Assembly: GCF_038719015.1 (NCBI RefSeq)
Contig: NZ_CP152276.1
Coordinates: 4,171,501 to 4,235,500, forward strand
Length of the DNA: 64,000 bases
Direction of reading: 5' to 3'
DNA from: Nguyenibacter vanlangensis
Lineage (GTDB): Bacteria > Pseudomonadota > Alphaproteobacteria > Acetobacterales > Acetobacteraceae
The position numbers and the translations under genes were made by a program. This document shows, one piece after another, positions 46,926 through 55,700 of the stretch; positions within the stretch are counted from its first letter, which is position 1; each line of letters opens with the position of its first letter. The notes beneath the pieces were generated by a model. It was given only the letters and a program-made list of their open reading frames with translations, was not told the DNA's origin and made no database searches.

Positions 46926-47068
46926 TATTCCAACCAATTCCAACTCTTTCCAACCTCTTTGGAATGGTTGGAATTGCGCATTCCAAGAAAGCAAAACGCT
47001 CTTTGGTTAAGTCATTGATTTCATTACGTTCCAAGATTCCAACCCCTAGGGGGTTGGAAGTTGGAATT
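46926..47068. other. Iteron cluster, candidate replication origin
   Basis: At least ten TTCCAA/TTGGAA sites in 140 bp. Three direct TTCCAAC copies are at exactly 10-bp spacing (46928, 46938, 46948), inverted TTGGAAT at 46959 and 46968, direct copies at 46981, 47029 and 47037, inverted at 47054 and 47061. A 10-bp-arm hairpin, TTCCAACCCC-TAG-GGGGTTGGAA, spans 47037-47059. The flanking DNA (46.80-46.93 kb) is strikingly AT-rich. It lies 21 bp after the primase-helicase stop, as expected for an origin bound by that protein. Confidence 0.75.
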
Positions 47069-47088
47069 CGAACCCTATGTGGGCCGAC

Positions 47089-49023
47089 CTAATGTGGCAT
47101 TATCCTGTTGGCCATCTCTTCGCCCTTACGCTGTAAGGCAACCTTGTCCTTCAGCCAGTACACCGACGAACTCGACATTCCGGTTGCCGCGATAACCTCT
47201 TTGGGCGTTCTTCCCGCCTCAAGCATATCGATGGCAAGCTCTTTCGCCGTTTTGACGATTGGGGAGGTCTGCCAGGCCACGCCATCCCCCTTCGTCTCGA
47301 GCCGCGCCTCAAACGGCGCCGCCTCGTCCCCCATGAAGCCGCGCGCCTTCTCGAAGTACCAATGGAATTTTGCCCCCTCTGCGGCCTCGTAGCCGTCAGG
47401 GCGGCGCAGGGCTATGACGGTATCGGCCACGTCCTCGCGACGGCTAGTGCCGCGCTGCTGCCCGGCCTTGCCAGCGTGGTGCACTAATAGGGACGAGATG
47501 CCCCGGCGACGCAGCGACAAGAGCATATCCTGGGATAGCTGCCAGTCATCAGCATCATTTTCCTTGCTACGGAACAGGCTGCTTATGTTGTCAAACACCA
47601 CCATCGATACGTGTTGCGCGAGGTCCTCAATCCATTCGCGGCCTTCGGCTGAGGCTGGGTCCGGCAGACCATCACGGTAAAGGCCGTTGGGCAGAAATCT
47701 GAAATACGCATCGTCGGGAAGGATTGCCCCCGACCCAATGACCACCTTCCTATATCGCTCTTGCAGGTCCGCCGCCGCCATTTCGCCGTCAAGGTAAAGA
47801 ACCCGGCGTGGTGCGGGCGCTGTGCCTTTCAGCGCGCTTGACCCCGACGCTACGGCGTAGGCGATTGACAGGGCTGCCCAGGTCTTCCCGATGCCACGCG
47901 GTGCATACAGCATCGCAATCCCTTCCGCCGGAAGGTAAGGATCGAGCAGCAGCGCGCGCGGAGGAATCTCCTTGCGCAAGAAGTCTGCCCCCGTAATCGG
48001 GACAGGAATCACCTTGGGAATATCAGGCTGAGATGCCCCTGTTCTCTTTGCCGTCTGTAAGATGTGTTTTCGAGCCCTCTCGGCCTGACGCATCGCGGCG
48101 GCTATGCCGCCCTGTTCAATGCAATGGGCCGAGATCGGCAGCGACGGGTTGGACAGTACACTTGCTATCTGTTCGTCGCTGTAGAATTGCCTGACCATCT
48201 CACACGCGACACCATAGACGCGCGATGACCGATCCCCTTTCGCCGGGTCCGCTGCATCGGGGTCCTCTATCATCCGCCTCAGCTTGGCGCTTGGCGGTGG
48301 GTCAAGGTAGTCCGGTCCGGCACGGGATACCGTTACCCCAGCGGAGGGGGACGCAGGTGCCTGGGCCTCTCGCGGCAGCGCTATCGGTTGAGCATCGCGG
48401 TTATGCACAAGCAGCGACGCCATCGCCTTATTGCGACCGCGCTGCCGCTTCTTCCCCGCGTTGTCGAGATGGTTGACCGTGCCGGGCAGCCGCATCACCC
48501 GGTCGATGTTGTGGCACGCGCGGTCCCCGCCATACTGCTCGGCGAGGGCGCGGTTATTGGTCTCAACCCAACCGCCGACCTTAATGTCGTCGGCATCTCT
48601 TGTCGGGTCGATCAGCCAGAAGGCTTGCAGCCCGCCGCCTGAGTCGATGACGAAGCCTGGGGGCACCTTCGCAGAGCAAAGACTTTCGCGCGTGGCGTTC
48701 TTGTCCCAATCTGCGACGTTTGGGTCTATGTCAACGTGAAGGAAGCGAGCCGCCACGATGTCGGCCTTGCTTGTCTTCCTATGGAGGCCCTCCTGCGTGA
48801 CGTTGACCGACCAATACACGTTCATGCCAGCGGTGTTTTGATCCGCCGCCCAGCGTGTGGCGGCTTCCGCATCACCGCCGAACCAGCGCCCCAGCGGAGG
48901 GGACCACTGGCACCCATCACCTGGGGCAGCGAAAAGCTGAATAGAATCCTTAACGCAGTCGCGGAGGAACGACTCGATAGCTTCCGCATCAGGAGCCAAA
49001 GAATCAGTGTTGAGCGTCAACAT
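47089..49023 (-). CDS. Primase-helicase replication protein of the element
   Basis: 644-aa protein. The N-terminal part resembles the RepB-like/archaeo-eukaryotic primase domain: ARFLHVDIDPNVADWD (acidic catalytic pair) and PPGFVIDSGGGLQAFWLID, then CHNIDRVMRLPGTVNHLDN. A RecA/KaiC-type ATPase (AAA_25, RepA-like) follows, with Walker A MLYAPRGIGKTWAALSIAYA near residue 375 and Walker B SMVVFDNISSLF, then LLVHHAGKAGQQRGTSRRED. The C terminus (ELAIDMLEAGRTPKEVIAAT) looks like an HTH that could bind the adjacent iterons. This domain set is typical of satellite pri-rep proteins and small integrative plasmids. Confidence 0.88.
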   Translation of the reverse strand: MLTLNTDSLAPDAEAIESFLRDCVKDSIQLFAAPGDGCQWSPPLGRWFGGDAEAATRWAADQNTAGMNVYWSVNVTQEGLHRKTSKADIVAARFLHVDIDPNVADWDKNATRESLCSAKVPPGFVIDSGGGLQAFWLIDPTRDADDIKVGGWVETNNRALAEQYGGDRACHNIDRVMRLPGTVNHLDNAGKKRQRGRNKAMASLLVHNRDAQPIALPREAQAPASPSAGVTVSRAGPDYLDPPPSAKLRRMIEDPDAADPAKGDRSSRVYGVACEMVRQFYSDEQIASVLSNPSLPISAHCIEQGGIAAAMRQAERARKHILQTAKRTGASQPDIPKVIPVPITGADFLRKEIPPRALLLDPYLPAEGIAMLYAPRGIGKTWAALSIAYAVASGSSALKGTAPAPRRVLYLDGEMAAADLQERYRKVVIGSGAILPDDAYFRFLPNGLYRDGLPDPASAEGREWIEDLAQHVSMVVFDNISSLFRSKENDADDWQLSQDMLLSLRRRGISSLLVHHAGKAGQQRGTSRREDVADTVIALRRPDGYEAAEGAKFHWYFEKARGFMGDEAAPFEARLETKGDGVAWQTSPIVKTAKELAIDMLEAGRTPKEVIAATGMSSSSVYWLKDKVALQRKGEEMANRIMPH

Positions 49024-49135
49024 TTATAGAAAACCACAAAAAAAGAGTTGTGAAAAACAACCCTTCTTGGTAGGTTCAATTCAGCAAGTGTCCTCCAAAC
49101 TTTGCTGCTTTGGCCCTACAAGACTGAGTTGCCTG

Positions 49136-49164
49136 AACCCCGTCAGCTAGCCACTGACGGGGTT
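49136..49164. terminator. Hairpin between the AlpA-like and primase genes
   Basis: AACCCCGTCAG (49136-49146) pairs perfectly with 49154-49164 around CTAGCCA. A short T-run (TTTCGCGTTT) follows on the + strand only, so it may act mainly as a structured boundary for the minus-strand transcript of the AlpA-like gene. Confidence 0.55.
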
Positions 49165-49185
49165 TCGCGTTTCAGGCGGCATGAC

Positions 49186-49431
49186 CTACGATGGGGCCTG
49201 CCATGAGGTAGGAACCTCAACACTTGGCGCGGCGCGATATGCCGCCCAGGGGCTCGCCGCAGGAGGGAGGTTCTCCGCAAAGCGCTTCAAGCTCCCGGCG
49301 GGGACAACGGTCACGCCGCCGAGCTTGCGGGCCTCGAGCTTCCCTTCTTTGACCAGCTTCCAAAAAGTGGTCGGTTTGATCCGAAGTAAATCGCAGCATT
49401 CCTTGGTCCTGTAGACGAGTGGTTCAAGCAT
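49186..49431 (-). CDS. AlpA/excisionase-like HTH protein
   Basis: 81 aa. YRTKECCDLLRIKPTTFWKL followed by VKEGKLEARKLGGVTVVPAG is the MerR-like winged HTH of the HTH_17/AlpA/Xis group. In P4 and PICI elements AlpA-type proteins activate integrase or act as excision factors. The C-terminal 30 residues are Ala/Pro-rich. It lies between the integrase side and the replication gene. Confidence 0.85.
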   Translation of the reverse strand: MLEPLVYRTKECCDLLRIKPTTFWKLVKEGKLEARKLGGVTVVPAGSLKRFAENLPPAASPWAAYRAAPSVEVPTSWQAPS

Positions 49432-49526
49432 TGCGTCGCTCTCCTATGTAATGTCTTTTGTCAATACACACAGAAATGCGAATTGCTCTGCTTCGTCAAC
49501 GATGTACTTATGGAGAAAAATATCGG

Positions 49527-50138
49527 CTATTGCAGTTTTTTCTCCATACGTGCGATGGCCTCCCTGGCTTGATTCTCGGCGCTGGCCTTGACCCCGAAAA
49601 TGCCGAATAGCTTGGTCACGAAGTCATAGAACGGGCCATATGGCTCGCTTGTGTCCTCCCCGGCCGGCCTTGTCCCCATGGTTGGCTTGGTGCCAGTGTG
49701 CAGCATGAACACCTGATAGATTTCGTCTGTGAAGTATGCCGCAGCGTCATTTCTCGGCCTGCCCCGTCCAGCGTGGGCAGGGGGCGGACGAAGCGCGATC
49801 AGCAAGGAGGCAAGCTCTTGCTCAACATGTCGCCTCAATATCATTGCCGGGTCGTCTGCGGGCATCGCCTTCAATGCTTTCTGCAATTCTAGGGCAGCAT
49901 CGCGGACCGCCTGGACCTTTTTGCTATCTGCTTTGCTGGGTGACAGTATCTTGCTGGTTGATGAGTCCTTTCTGTGTGGCGCAACCATTATTAAATGTTG
50001 CGTGTTGGCCGTCACGAAGTCTAGATAGTGAGATGAAATTTTTTTTATTTCGAATTCAATCTTGGATAATAGTTCATTATCAGAATCCGCTTGCGCGGAC
50101 ACTTCGGAATTTGATACGCTTTCCTTGAGCTCGGCCAT
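49527..50138 (-). CDS. Unknown protein of the element
   Basis: 203 aa, unrecognised. A polar N-terminal helix region (ELLSKIEFEIKKISSHYLDF) and DAALELQKALKAMPADDPAM are followed by RHVEQELASLLIALRPPPAH, a short basic GRGRPRNDAAAYFTDEIYQV stretch and a C-terminal TKLFGIFGVKASAENQ. The first third has lower GC at third positions than the rest, so base composition is mixed. It is 130 bp downstream of the integrase terminator region on the same strand. Function cannot be inferred. Confidence 0.7.
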   Translation of the reverse strand: MAELKESVSNSEVSAQADSDNELLSKIEFEIKKISSHYLDFVTANTQHLIMVAPHRKDSSTSKILSPSKADSKKVQAVRDAALELQKALKAMPADDPAMILRRHVEQELASLLIALRPPPAHAGRGRPRNDAAAYFTDEIYQVFMLHTGTKPTMGTRPAGEDTSEPYGPFYDFVTKLFGIFGVKASAENQAREAIARMEKKLQ

Positions 50139-50170
50139 GAGTGTTCCTCTCTAAGACGGCGAAAACTTGT

Positions 50171-50206
50171 GCCGGACGGTGACGCCCACCGTCCGGCTCT
50201 TTTTTT
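50171..50206. terminator. Intrinsic terminator between the integrase and the 203-aa gene
   Basis: GCCGGACGGTG (50171-50181) pairs with CACCGTCCGGC (50187-50197), loop ACGCC, then seven T residues at 50200-50206 on the + strand. On the minus strand the same stem follows the integrase stop and is preceded by an A-run and followed by a weak T-run (GTTTTC). It could therefore end the integrase transcript, although its stronger polarity is for the + strand. Confidence 0.7.
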
Positions 50207-50255
50207 GTATTTACCCTTCTGGCGCGAATTGCGGGGGCTGGGGGCCGGTCCACGC

Positions 50256-51545
50256 CTATCCCCGTCCTTCCCGAGCGGGGACGCGTTTTACCCGCCTGGC
50301 GCGCGGTTTCACGGCTGCAACAGGGCCGGTTGCGTAGTCAGCCCAATCCTGCATTAGGGGACGCCGCCTCTCCACAAGGAGGGACCGGGCATATGCTGAA
50401 TCGACCTTGTCCTTGTTTACGTGCGCCAGGGCAATCTTGCGCAGTTCGCTGGGATAGCTGGTCTTTTCTTCCGCCCAATCGGAAAAGGTGGACCGCATGC
50501 CGTGCACGGTATACGCACCAGCGCCGGCGGTCCCCAGGGCTTGGGATAGAGCGACATCAGTCAGGGCTCTGCCCGTCGAACGGCTGGGGAACACAAGCCG
50601 GTCAGGCTTGTTTCCCAGCAGAGCTACCTTAGTCAGAATCTCGATGGCGGCATCAGACAGCGGGGCGCAGTGCTCTTGACCTTGATTCTTCCGCCCCTTC
50701 ATGCGCTCGGCCGGAATGGTCCAGGTCTTCTTGTCCAAGTCGATTTCGCCCCACTTTGCTCCCCTGACTTCGCTGGAGCGAAGGGCAGTCAGCACTAAGA
50801 AGCGCAACGCCAACGCCGCCATGCCATCGCTCTCGGCCAGCTTGGACATGACAAGGGGCAGATCAGCCCAGGGGATGGCGGCGTGGTGCGACACTTTGCG
50901 GATCGCCCCAGGTGCGGGATAGACGTTTTGTAGGTGGCCCTTCCAGCGGGCCGGGTTCTCGCCCTCTCGCATGTGGAGAGATTTGGCGTAATCCAGCACG
51001 ATCTCGATGCGATTTCGGACGTTGGACGCGGTCGCCGTCTTCTCATGCCATATGGGATCGAGCACCTGCCGCACATGATCCGTGGTTATGGCGTTTACAG
51101 GCTTATCGCCCATGATGGGGTGAACGTACTTTTCCAGCGTGGCAGGCCACTGCGCCGTGTGCCTCGCGTTCTTCCACCCGGCCTTTTTCGCCTCGATATA
51201 CTGCCCGGCCACAATGCGAAACGTGGTGTCACGTTCAATCTGTGCGGCGCGCCTGGCTGCCCTGCGTTCCTCGATAGGGTCTTTGCCCTCGCGGAGCTGG
51301 CGGCGGGCTGCCAGGACCATCTCACGGGCCTCTTTTAGCCCGATCTCGGGATACGACCCCAACCCATGCCAGCGGACACCATAGCGATGTTCCCATGACA
51401 CGCTATTCGCGCCGACTTGCAGATATAATGCTCCGCCGAGACACTTGCGAACGCGCTTTTTCGTCCCCGAGACCTTCGCCCTGATGTCTTTGATCGACTT
51501 CCCGAGTTCGAGGTTTGTCCAATTAGTCTTTGGCTGTCGCCCGCG
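50256..51545 (-). CDS. P4-type tyrosine integrase
   Basis: About 429 aa with ATG 51545 (MRGRQPKTNW); the frame extends upstream. The N-terminal arm-binding domain contains GALYLQVGANSVSWEHRYGV and GLGSYPEIGLKEAREMVLAA, typical of the P4/Sf6 integrase group. A SAM-like core-binding domain follows. Catalytic residues: Arg in LTALRSSEVRGAKW, HxxR in VHGMRSTFSDWAEE, His in ALAHVNKDKVDS, and Tyr in AYARSLL. It lies at the right end of the element with attR 160 bp beyond its start, as expected for a site-specific integrating element. Confidence 0.93.
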   Translation of the reverse strand, partial: RGRQPKTNWTNLELGKSIKDIRAKVSGTKKRVRKCLGGALYLQVGANSVSWEHRYGVRWHGLGSYPEIGLKEAREMVLAARRQLREGKDPIEERRAARRAAQIERDTTFRIVAGQYIEAKKAGWKNARHTAQWPATLEKYVHPIMGDKPVNAITTDHVRQVLDPIWHEKTATASNVRNRIEIVLDYAKSLHMREGENPARWKGHLQNVYPAPGAIRKVSHHAAIPWADLPLVMSKLAESDGMAALALRFLVLTALRSSEVRGAKWGEIDLDKKTWTIPAERMKGRKNQGQEHCAPLSDAAIEILTKVALLGNKPDRLVFPSRSTGRALTDVALSQALGTAGAGAYTVHGMRSTFSDWAEEKTSYPSELRKIALAHVNKDKVDSAYARSLLVERRRPLMQDWADYATGPVAAVKPRARRVKRVPAREGRG

Positions 51546-51703
51546 CATGGCTGTCCCTGATATACTCCTACATACGGACATACATATAAAATGCGACCAA
51601 ACGCAAGTCGATCCGAACGAAAACGAACGGATGATCTTATTATCTACTGATATTGCTTGGTTTTTATGGGAAGAAATGTAGACGAGCGTTCGTATGTTTG
51701 TAT

Positions 51704-51718
51704 TCCAACATATCCCCC
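51704..51718. repeat. attR core repeat
   Basis: TCCAACATATCCCCC, identical to attL at 45220-45234. It lies 159 bp outside the integrase start codon. No tRNA sequence is seen at either copy. Confidence 0.8.
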
Positions 51719-51869
51719 TTATGTCAAAATGACGTTCCGCTTATTCCGGATCTGGAACGCGCGCGCTAGTGTCACGGCTCCGGAATCCGCAGGCGAATTT
51801 CGGAGATCCGCAGGCCATTGGAATCCTGATTCTTCTGTCCCGAAACCATCCTCCGTTCAGGCTCGTCCC

Positions 51870-52328
51870 ATGTGCTCCATCACCGTCCGGACCGTCGAAA
51901 CCGCGCAGGACCGCGACTCCTGCTTCGCCGTCCGCGCCGCCGTGTTCATCGACGAACAGCATGTCCCGCCCGAACTGGAATATGATTCCGACGACGACAC
52001 GGCGCTGCATGTGCTGGTCCTGGCCGGCGGCCGGCCGGTGGGCACCGCGCGGGTCCTGTTCAAGGATGGCGGCATGACCGCCAAGATCGGCCGCGTGGCG
52101 ATCGACGCCGCCTGGCGCGGCCGGGGGCTCGGCCGCCGCCTGATGCGCGCGATCAAGGATCTGCCCGCCTGCCGCGGCGTGGCCTGTTTTATGCTGGACG
52201 CTCAGACCCAGGCTCTGCCTTTCTATGAATCGCTGGGCTACGTGGCGTATGGCGAGGAATTCCCCGATGCCGGCATCCCGCACCGCGCGATGCGCAAGCG
52301 GCGTCCGGTCGCCGATCCCGCCCCTTGA
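51870..52328 (+). CDS. GNAT acetyltransferase, ElaA-like
   Basis: 152-aa protein. CFAVRAAVFIDEQHVPPELE and YDSDDDTALHVLVLAGGRPV lead into motif A KIGRVAIDAAWRGRGLGRRL (RGRGLGRRL acetyl-CoA loop), followed by FMLDAQTQALPFYESLGYVA. This is the pattern of the ElaA/YjdJ-type GNATs. ATG 51870 is used; in-frame codons upstream run into the attR side and lack family character. It is the first chromosomal gene beyond the element. Confidence 0.88.
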   Translation: MCSITVRTVETAQDRDSCFAVRAAVFIDEQHVPPELEYDSDDDTALHVLVLAGGRPVGTARVLFKDGGMTAKIGRVAIDAAWRGRGLGRRLMRAIKDLPACRGVACFMLDAQTQALPFYESLGYVAYGEEFPDAGIPHRAMRKRRPVADPAP

Positions 52329-52375
52329 ATGTCCCGCCTCCCGACACCACACGCCCCGGCAGCAGGAACCGCCCG

Positions 52376-52714
52376 ATGTCCATCGCCCCCACGCCTCAGC
52401 CTCCGTATTACGCGGTCGTTTTCACCTCCCTGCTCGGCCGGGACGATGCCGGCTATGGCGACATGGCGCGCGCGATGGCCGAAACGGCGGCCCGCCAGCC
52501 CGGCTTTCTGGGCGTCGAATCGGTGCGCGAGGGCGCGGGACCGGGCGCGCCGGGCATCACCGTCTCCTATTGGCGCAGCCTGGAGGACATCGCCGCCTGG
52601 AAGACGGACGCCGCCCACCAGATGGCGCAGCGCCTGGGGCGGCAGCGCTGGTACGCGGCCTACAAGACCCGGATCTGCCGGGTCGAGCGCGATTATGATT
52701 TCGCCGCCGGCTGA
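52376..52714 (+). CDS. Antibiotic biosynthesis monooxygenase (ABM) domain protein
   Basis: 112-aa single-domain ferredoxin-like fold: PPYYAVVFTSLLGRDDAGYG, QPGFLGVESVREGAG and ITVSYWRSLEDIAAWKTDAA, then GRQRWYAAYKTRICRVERD. ABM proteins dimerise and act as cofactor-free oxygenases or haem-degrading enzymes, but many are of unknown role. It starts 47 bp after the GNAT stop on the same strand. Confidence 0.88.
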   Translation: MSIAPTPQPPYYAVVFTSLLGRDDAGYGDMARAMAETAARQPGFLGVESVREGAGPGAPGITVSYWRSLEDIAAWKTDAAHQMAQRLGRQRWYAAYKTRICRVERDYDFAAG

Positions 52715-52868
52715 ATTCGCGACAGAATCATAGAATTTTCGAAATGATTTAGACATATTGTGCGTTATTCCTGCGCTCGGCGCAGAATGACGCCTGCCCG
52801 CGTTGTCGCTTTTGCTGCCGGTCTGATAGGTGTTTCGCCCAACGTTCGCGCTTCTATTCGGGAATTTC

Positions 52869-54386
52869 ATGAATTCTTCTTCATCAACGCCTCCGGGTGC
52901 CGCGTTGGCGCTTCCCTCCCGTGCCGCGTCTTTCAGCGTCGTCGTCGCCATCGAATTATGGGAACGCTTCGGCTATTACGGCATGCAGGCGGTGCTGCTG
53001 CTGTTCATGGTGCAGCATCTGGGCTTCGCCGACGCCCGCGCCAACATGACCTGGGGCGCCTTCGCCGCCATGACCTTTGCGCTGCCGGCCGTCGGTGGCT
53101 GGCTGGGCGATCGCGTCCTGGGCTCGCGCCGCGCCATGCTGACCGGCGCCACCACGCTGGCATTCGGCTATGCCGTGCTGGCGCTGGCCACCGTGCACGG
53201 GCAGTTCTTCACCCTGGCCATGGGCCTGATCGCCACCGGAAACGGGTTTTTCAAACCCAACGCCGCCAATCTGGTGCGCCGCATCTATGACGGCGACGAT
53301 GTCGAACTGGATGCCGCCTTCACCCTCTACTACATGGCGGTCAATGTCGGCTCGACCTTCTCGATGCTGCTGACCCCCTGGCTGCAGGAGCGCTTCGGTC
53401 CGGCCTTCGCGTTCTCGGCCTGTTCCGCCGGCCTGTTCGTGGGGCTGTGTTTCTATGCGGTCCGCCGTGGCCGGCTGGCCCATGTCGGCACCGCGCCGGA
53501 TTTCGCCGCCCTGCCGGCCGGGCGCGCCGTTGCGGTCTTCGCGGCCATGCTGGCGGTCATCGGCGCGCTCAGCATGGTGCTGGCCCATGCCGCGCTGGCC
53601 CGCGCCTGCGTGTTCGTCGCCGGCCTGCTGGTCCTGGGATGCTGGACCGCGATCTATTGCCGCGCCGCGCCCGTCCAGCGGCCGGGCCTGCGCATGGCCT
53701 ACATGCTCTCGCTCCAGGGCATGGTCTATTTCATCTTCTACCAGCAGATGATCACGTCGCTGACCCTGTTCGCGCTGCGCGGCGTCCATGGCCAGGTCCG
53801 GCTGGGCGGCATGACCCTGTTCAGCCTGTCCGCCGGGCAGTTCCAGGCGCTGAATCCGATCTGGATCATGCTGGCCAGCCCGCTGCTGGCGTGGCTGTAC
53901 CGACGCATGGCCCTGGCCGGGCGCGACCTGTCGCTGGCGCAGAAATTCGCCATCGGCTTCGCCCTGGTCACGCTGGCCTTCGTCATCTGGTGGCTGGGGG
54001 CGCTGGCGGGCGGGGCAGGGCGGGTCACGCCCTGGGTGATGATCTGGGCCTATGGCGCGCTGTCGGTGGGCGAATTGCTGATCAGCGGCCTGGGCCTGGC
54101 GGTCATCGCCCGCTACGTGCCCCGGTCCATCGGCGCCTTCATGATGGGCGCCTATTACCTCGCAGTCGGGGTGGCGATGTATCTCGGCAGCATGGTCGCC
54201 AATCTGGCGGCCATCGGTTCGGGAACGGTGGCGGCGCAGGCCGGAGGGGCGGGGGCCTATGCCGACCTGTTCCTCGACCTGGCGATGGCCGCGGCGGGAT
54301 GCACCGTGCTGTTCGTCCTGCTTCTCCCCCTTGCCCGTCAATGGGATCGCCAGCATAGCTTGGTGACGACATCCACCCAGCCCTGA
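52869..54386 (+). CDS. POT/PTR family peptide transporter (second copy)
   Basis: 505-aa MFS protein with about 14 hydrophobic segments. The ExxER motif is in VVVAIELWERFGYYGMQAVL, and FFKPNAANLVRRIYDGDDVE and FTLYYMAVNVGSTFSMLLTP match the PTR2 signatures of E. coli Dtp-type transporters. It is more DtpA-like than the copy at 23223 and only distantly similar to it. ATG 52869 (MNSSSSTPPG) is chosen. The next gene encodes an unrelated phosphodiesterase. Confidence 0.9.
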   Translation: MNSSSSTPPGAALALPSRAASFSVVVAIELWERFGYYGMQAVLLLFMVQHLGFADARANMTWGAFAAMTFALPAVGGWLGDRVLGSRRAMLTGATTLAFGYAVLALATVHGQFFTLAMGLIATGNGFFKPNAANLVRRIYDGDDVELDAAFTLYYMAVNVGSTFSMLLTPWLQERFGPAFAFSACSAGLFVGLCFYAVRRGRLAHVGTAPDFAALPAGRAVAVFAAMLAVIGALSMVLAHAALARACVFVAGLLVLGCWTAIYCRAAPVQRPGLRMAYMLSLQGMVYFIFYQQMITSLTLFALRGVHGQVRLGGMTLFSLSAGQFQALNPIWIMLASPLLAWLYRRMALAGRDLSLAQKFAIGFALVTLAFVIWWLGALAGGAGRVTPWVMIWAYGALSVGELLISGLGLAVIARYVPRSIGAFMMGAYYLAVGVAMYLGSMVANLAAIGSGTVAAQAGGAGAYADLFLDLAMAAAGCTVLFVLLLPLARQWDRQHSLVTTSTQP

Positions 54387-54427
54387 CCCCCGCGGCAGCG
54401 CGGCCGGTCGCCGGAGAATCCTGCCTG

Positions 54428-55687
54428 ATGCCGCGGCTGCTTCGTCTTCTTGCCCTGCTCCTGCCGCTGGGGGGTGCCGCCTGCGCGTCGGTGCCCGAAA
54501 CCGGGGGGTCTGAAACCGGCGGCCCGCCCCCGGTCATCCTGGTGTCGATCGACGGATTCCGGCCCGACTATCTGGATCGGGGGGTGACGCCCAACCTGAA
54601 CGCGCTGGCCGCGTCGGGCGTGCGCGCCGTGGCCATGCACCCGTCCTTCCCGTCGATCACCTTCCCCAACCATTACACGCTGGTCACGGGCCTGCGGCCG
54701 GACCGCAGCGGCATCGTCGGCAACACGATGTACGACCCCGCCATGCCCGGCATGCGCTTCAGCCTCGGCAACCGCGCCGCCGTTACCGACCGGCGCTGGT
54801 GGGACCAGGCCGAACCGGTCTGGGTCACCGCCGAACGGCACGGGCTGCGCAGCGCCACCCTGTTCTGGCCGGGGTCCGAGGCCCCGATCCACGGCGTCCG
54901 TCCCGCGGACTGGCTGCCCTTCGACGGCGCCATGCCGCCGGACGACCGGGTGGATCGTCTTCTGTCGTGGTTCGACCGTCCGCCGGCGCGGCGCCCGCGT
55001 TTCGCCACCCTGTATTTCAACCGGGTCGATCATGCCGGGCATGAATTCGGCCCCGACGCGCCGCAGACCACGGCCGCCGCCGCGCTGATCGACCAGGCGA
55101 TCGGCCGGCTGGTGGCGGGGCTGCGGGCCCGCCATATCGACGCCGACATCATCGTCGTGTCCGACCACGGCATGGCCGCCACCAGCATGCAGCGGATCGT
55201 CTACCTGGACCGGATCGCCCCGGCCGGCACGTTCCGCTTCGTCACGGGCGGCGCCTATGCCGGCGTCGATGCCGCCCCAGGGGTCGCCCCGAGGGCCACC
55301 CCCGGGCAGGCGGCGCGATTGGCGGCCGCGCTGCTGGCGCATCACGACCACATGGCCTGCACGCGCCGCCAGGACCTGCCGGAACGGTTCCATTACGGAC
55401 ATAATCCGCGCGTGCCGGCCTTCATCTGCGTGGCCGATGTCGGCTGGATGATCGCAGCATCGGCCGCCCATCCGCCCCGCACGGTCGGCGGCGATCACGG
55501 CTATGATGCCATGGCGCCGGAGATGAACGCCACCTTCCTGGCCGCCGGCCCGGCCTTCGTCCCCGGCCGGGTCATCGGCGCCTTCGACAATGTCGATGTC
55601 TATCCGCTGGTCATGACCTTGCTGGGCCTCCCCCCGCTGCCCTCCGACGGCACGGTCGCGCCGTTCCGCCCGGCGCTGCGACAATAG
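54428..55687 (+). CDS. Ectonucleotide pyrophosphatase/phosphodiesterase family lipoprotein
   Basis: 419-aa alkaline-phosphatase superfamily enzyme with a lipobox (LPLGGAACAS, Cys near 20). Metal and catalytic residues are in ILVSIDGFRPDYLDRG (Asp), PSFPSITFPNHYTLVTGLRP (nucleophile Thr in SITFPN), YFNRVDHAGHEFG (Asp, His), VVSDHGMAATS (Asp-His) and VGGDHGYDAM (His). NPP enzymes hydrolyse nucleotide or phosphodiester bonds outside the cytoplasm. It may provide nucleosides or phosphate in the periplasm; the link to the permease at 44 kb is speculative. Confidence 0.92.
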   Translation: MPRLLRLLALLLPLGGAACASVPETGGSETGGPPPVILVSIDGFRPDYLDRGVTPNLNALAASGVRAVAMHPSFPSITFPNHYTLVTGLRPDRSGIVGNTMYDPAMPGMRFSLGNRAAVTDRRWWDQAEPVWVTAERHGLRSATLFWPGSEAPIHGVRPADWLPFDGAMPPDDRVDRLLSWFDRPPARRPRFATLYFNRVDHAGHEFGPDAPQTTAAAALIDQAIGRLVAGLRARHIDADIIVVSDHGMAATSMQRIVYLDRIAPAGTFRFVTGGAYAGVDAAPGVAPRATPGQAARLAAALLAHHDHMACTRRQDLPERFHYGHNPRVPAFICVADVGWMIAASAAHPPRTVGGDHGYDAMAPEMNATFLAAGPAFVPGRVIGAFDNVDVYPLVMTLLGLPPLPSDGTVAPFRPALRQ

Positions 55688-55700
55688 GACGCGCTGGCCC

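Larger units (their letters stand above)
45220..51718. mobile_element. 6.5-kb integrative element, phage-satellite-like
   Basis: Bounded by a perfect 15-bp direct repeat (attL 45220-45234, attR 51704-51718). All genes are on the minus strand. From the right they are integrase, an unknown 203-aa protein, an AlpA-like HTH, a primase-helicase, an iteron cluster, an RHH regulator, two unknown proteins and a small phage-type protein at the left end. No structural phage, conjugation or relaxase genes are present. The int-alpA-prirep-ori order resembles PICI/P4-type satellites; an integrated small replicon is the alternative. Internal base composition is lower in GC, with marked AT-rich stretches at 46.8-47.05 kb. 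Confidence 0.85.
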
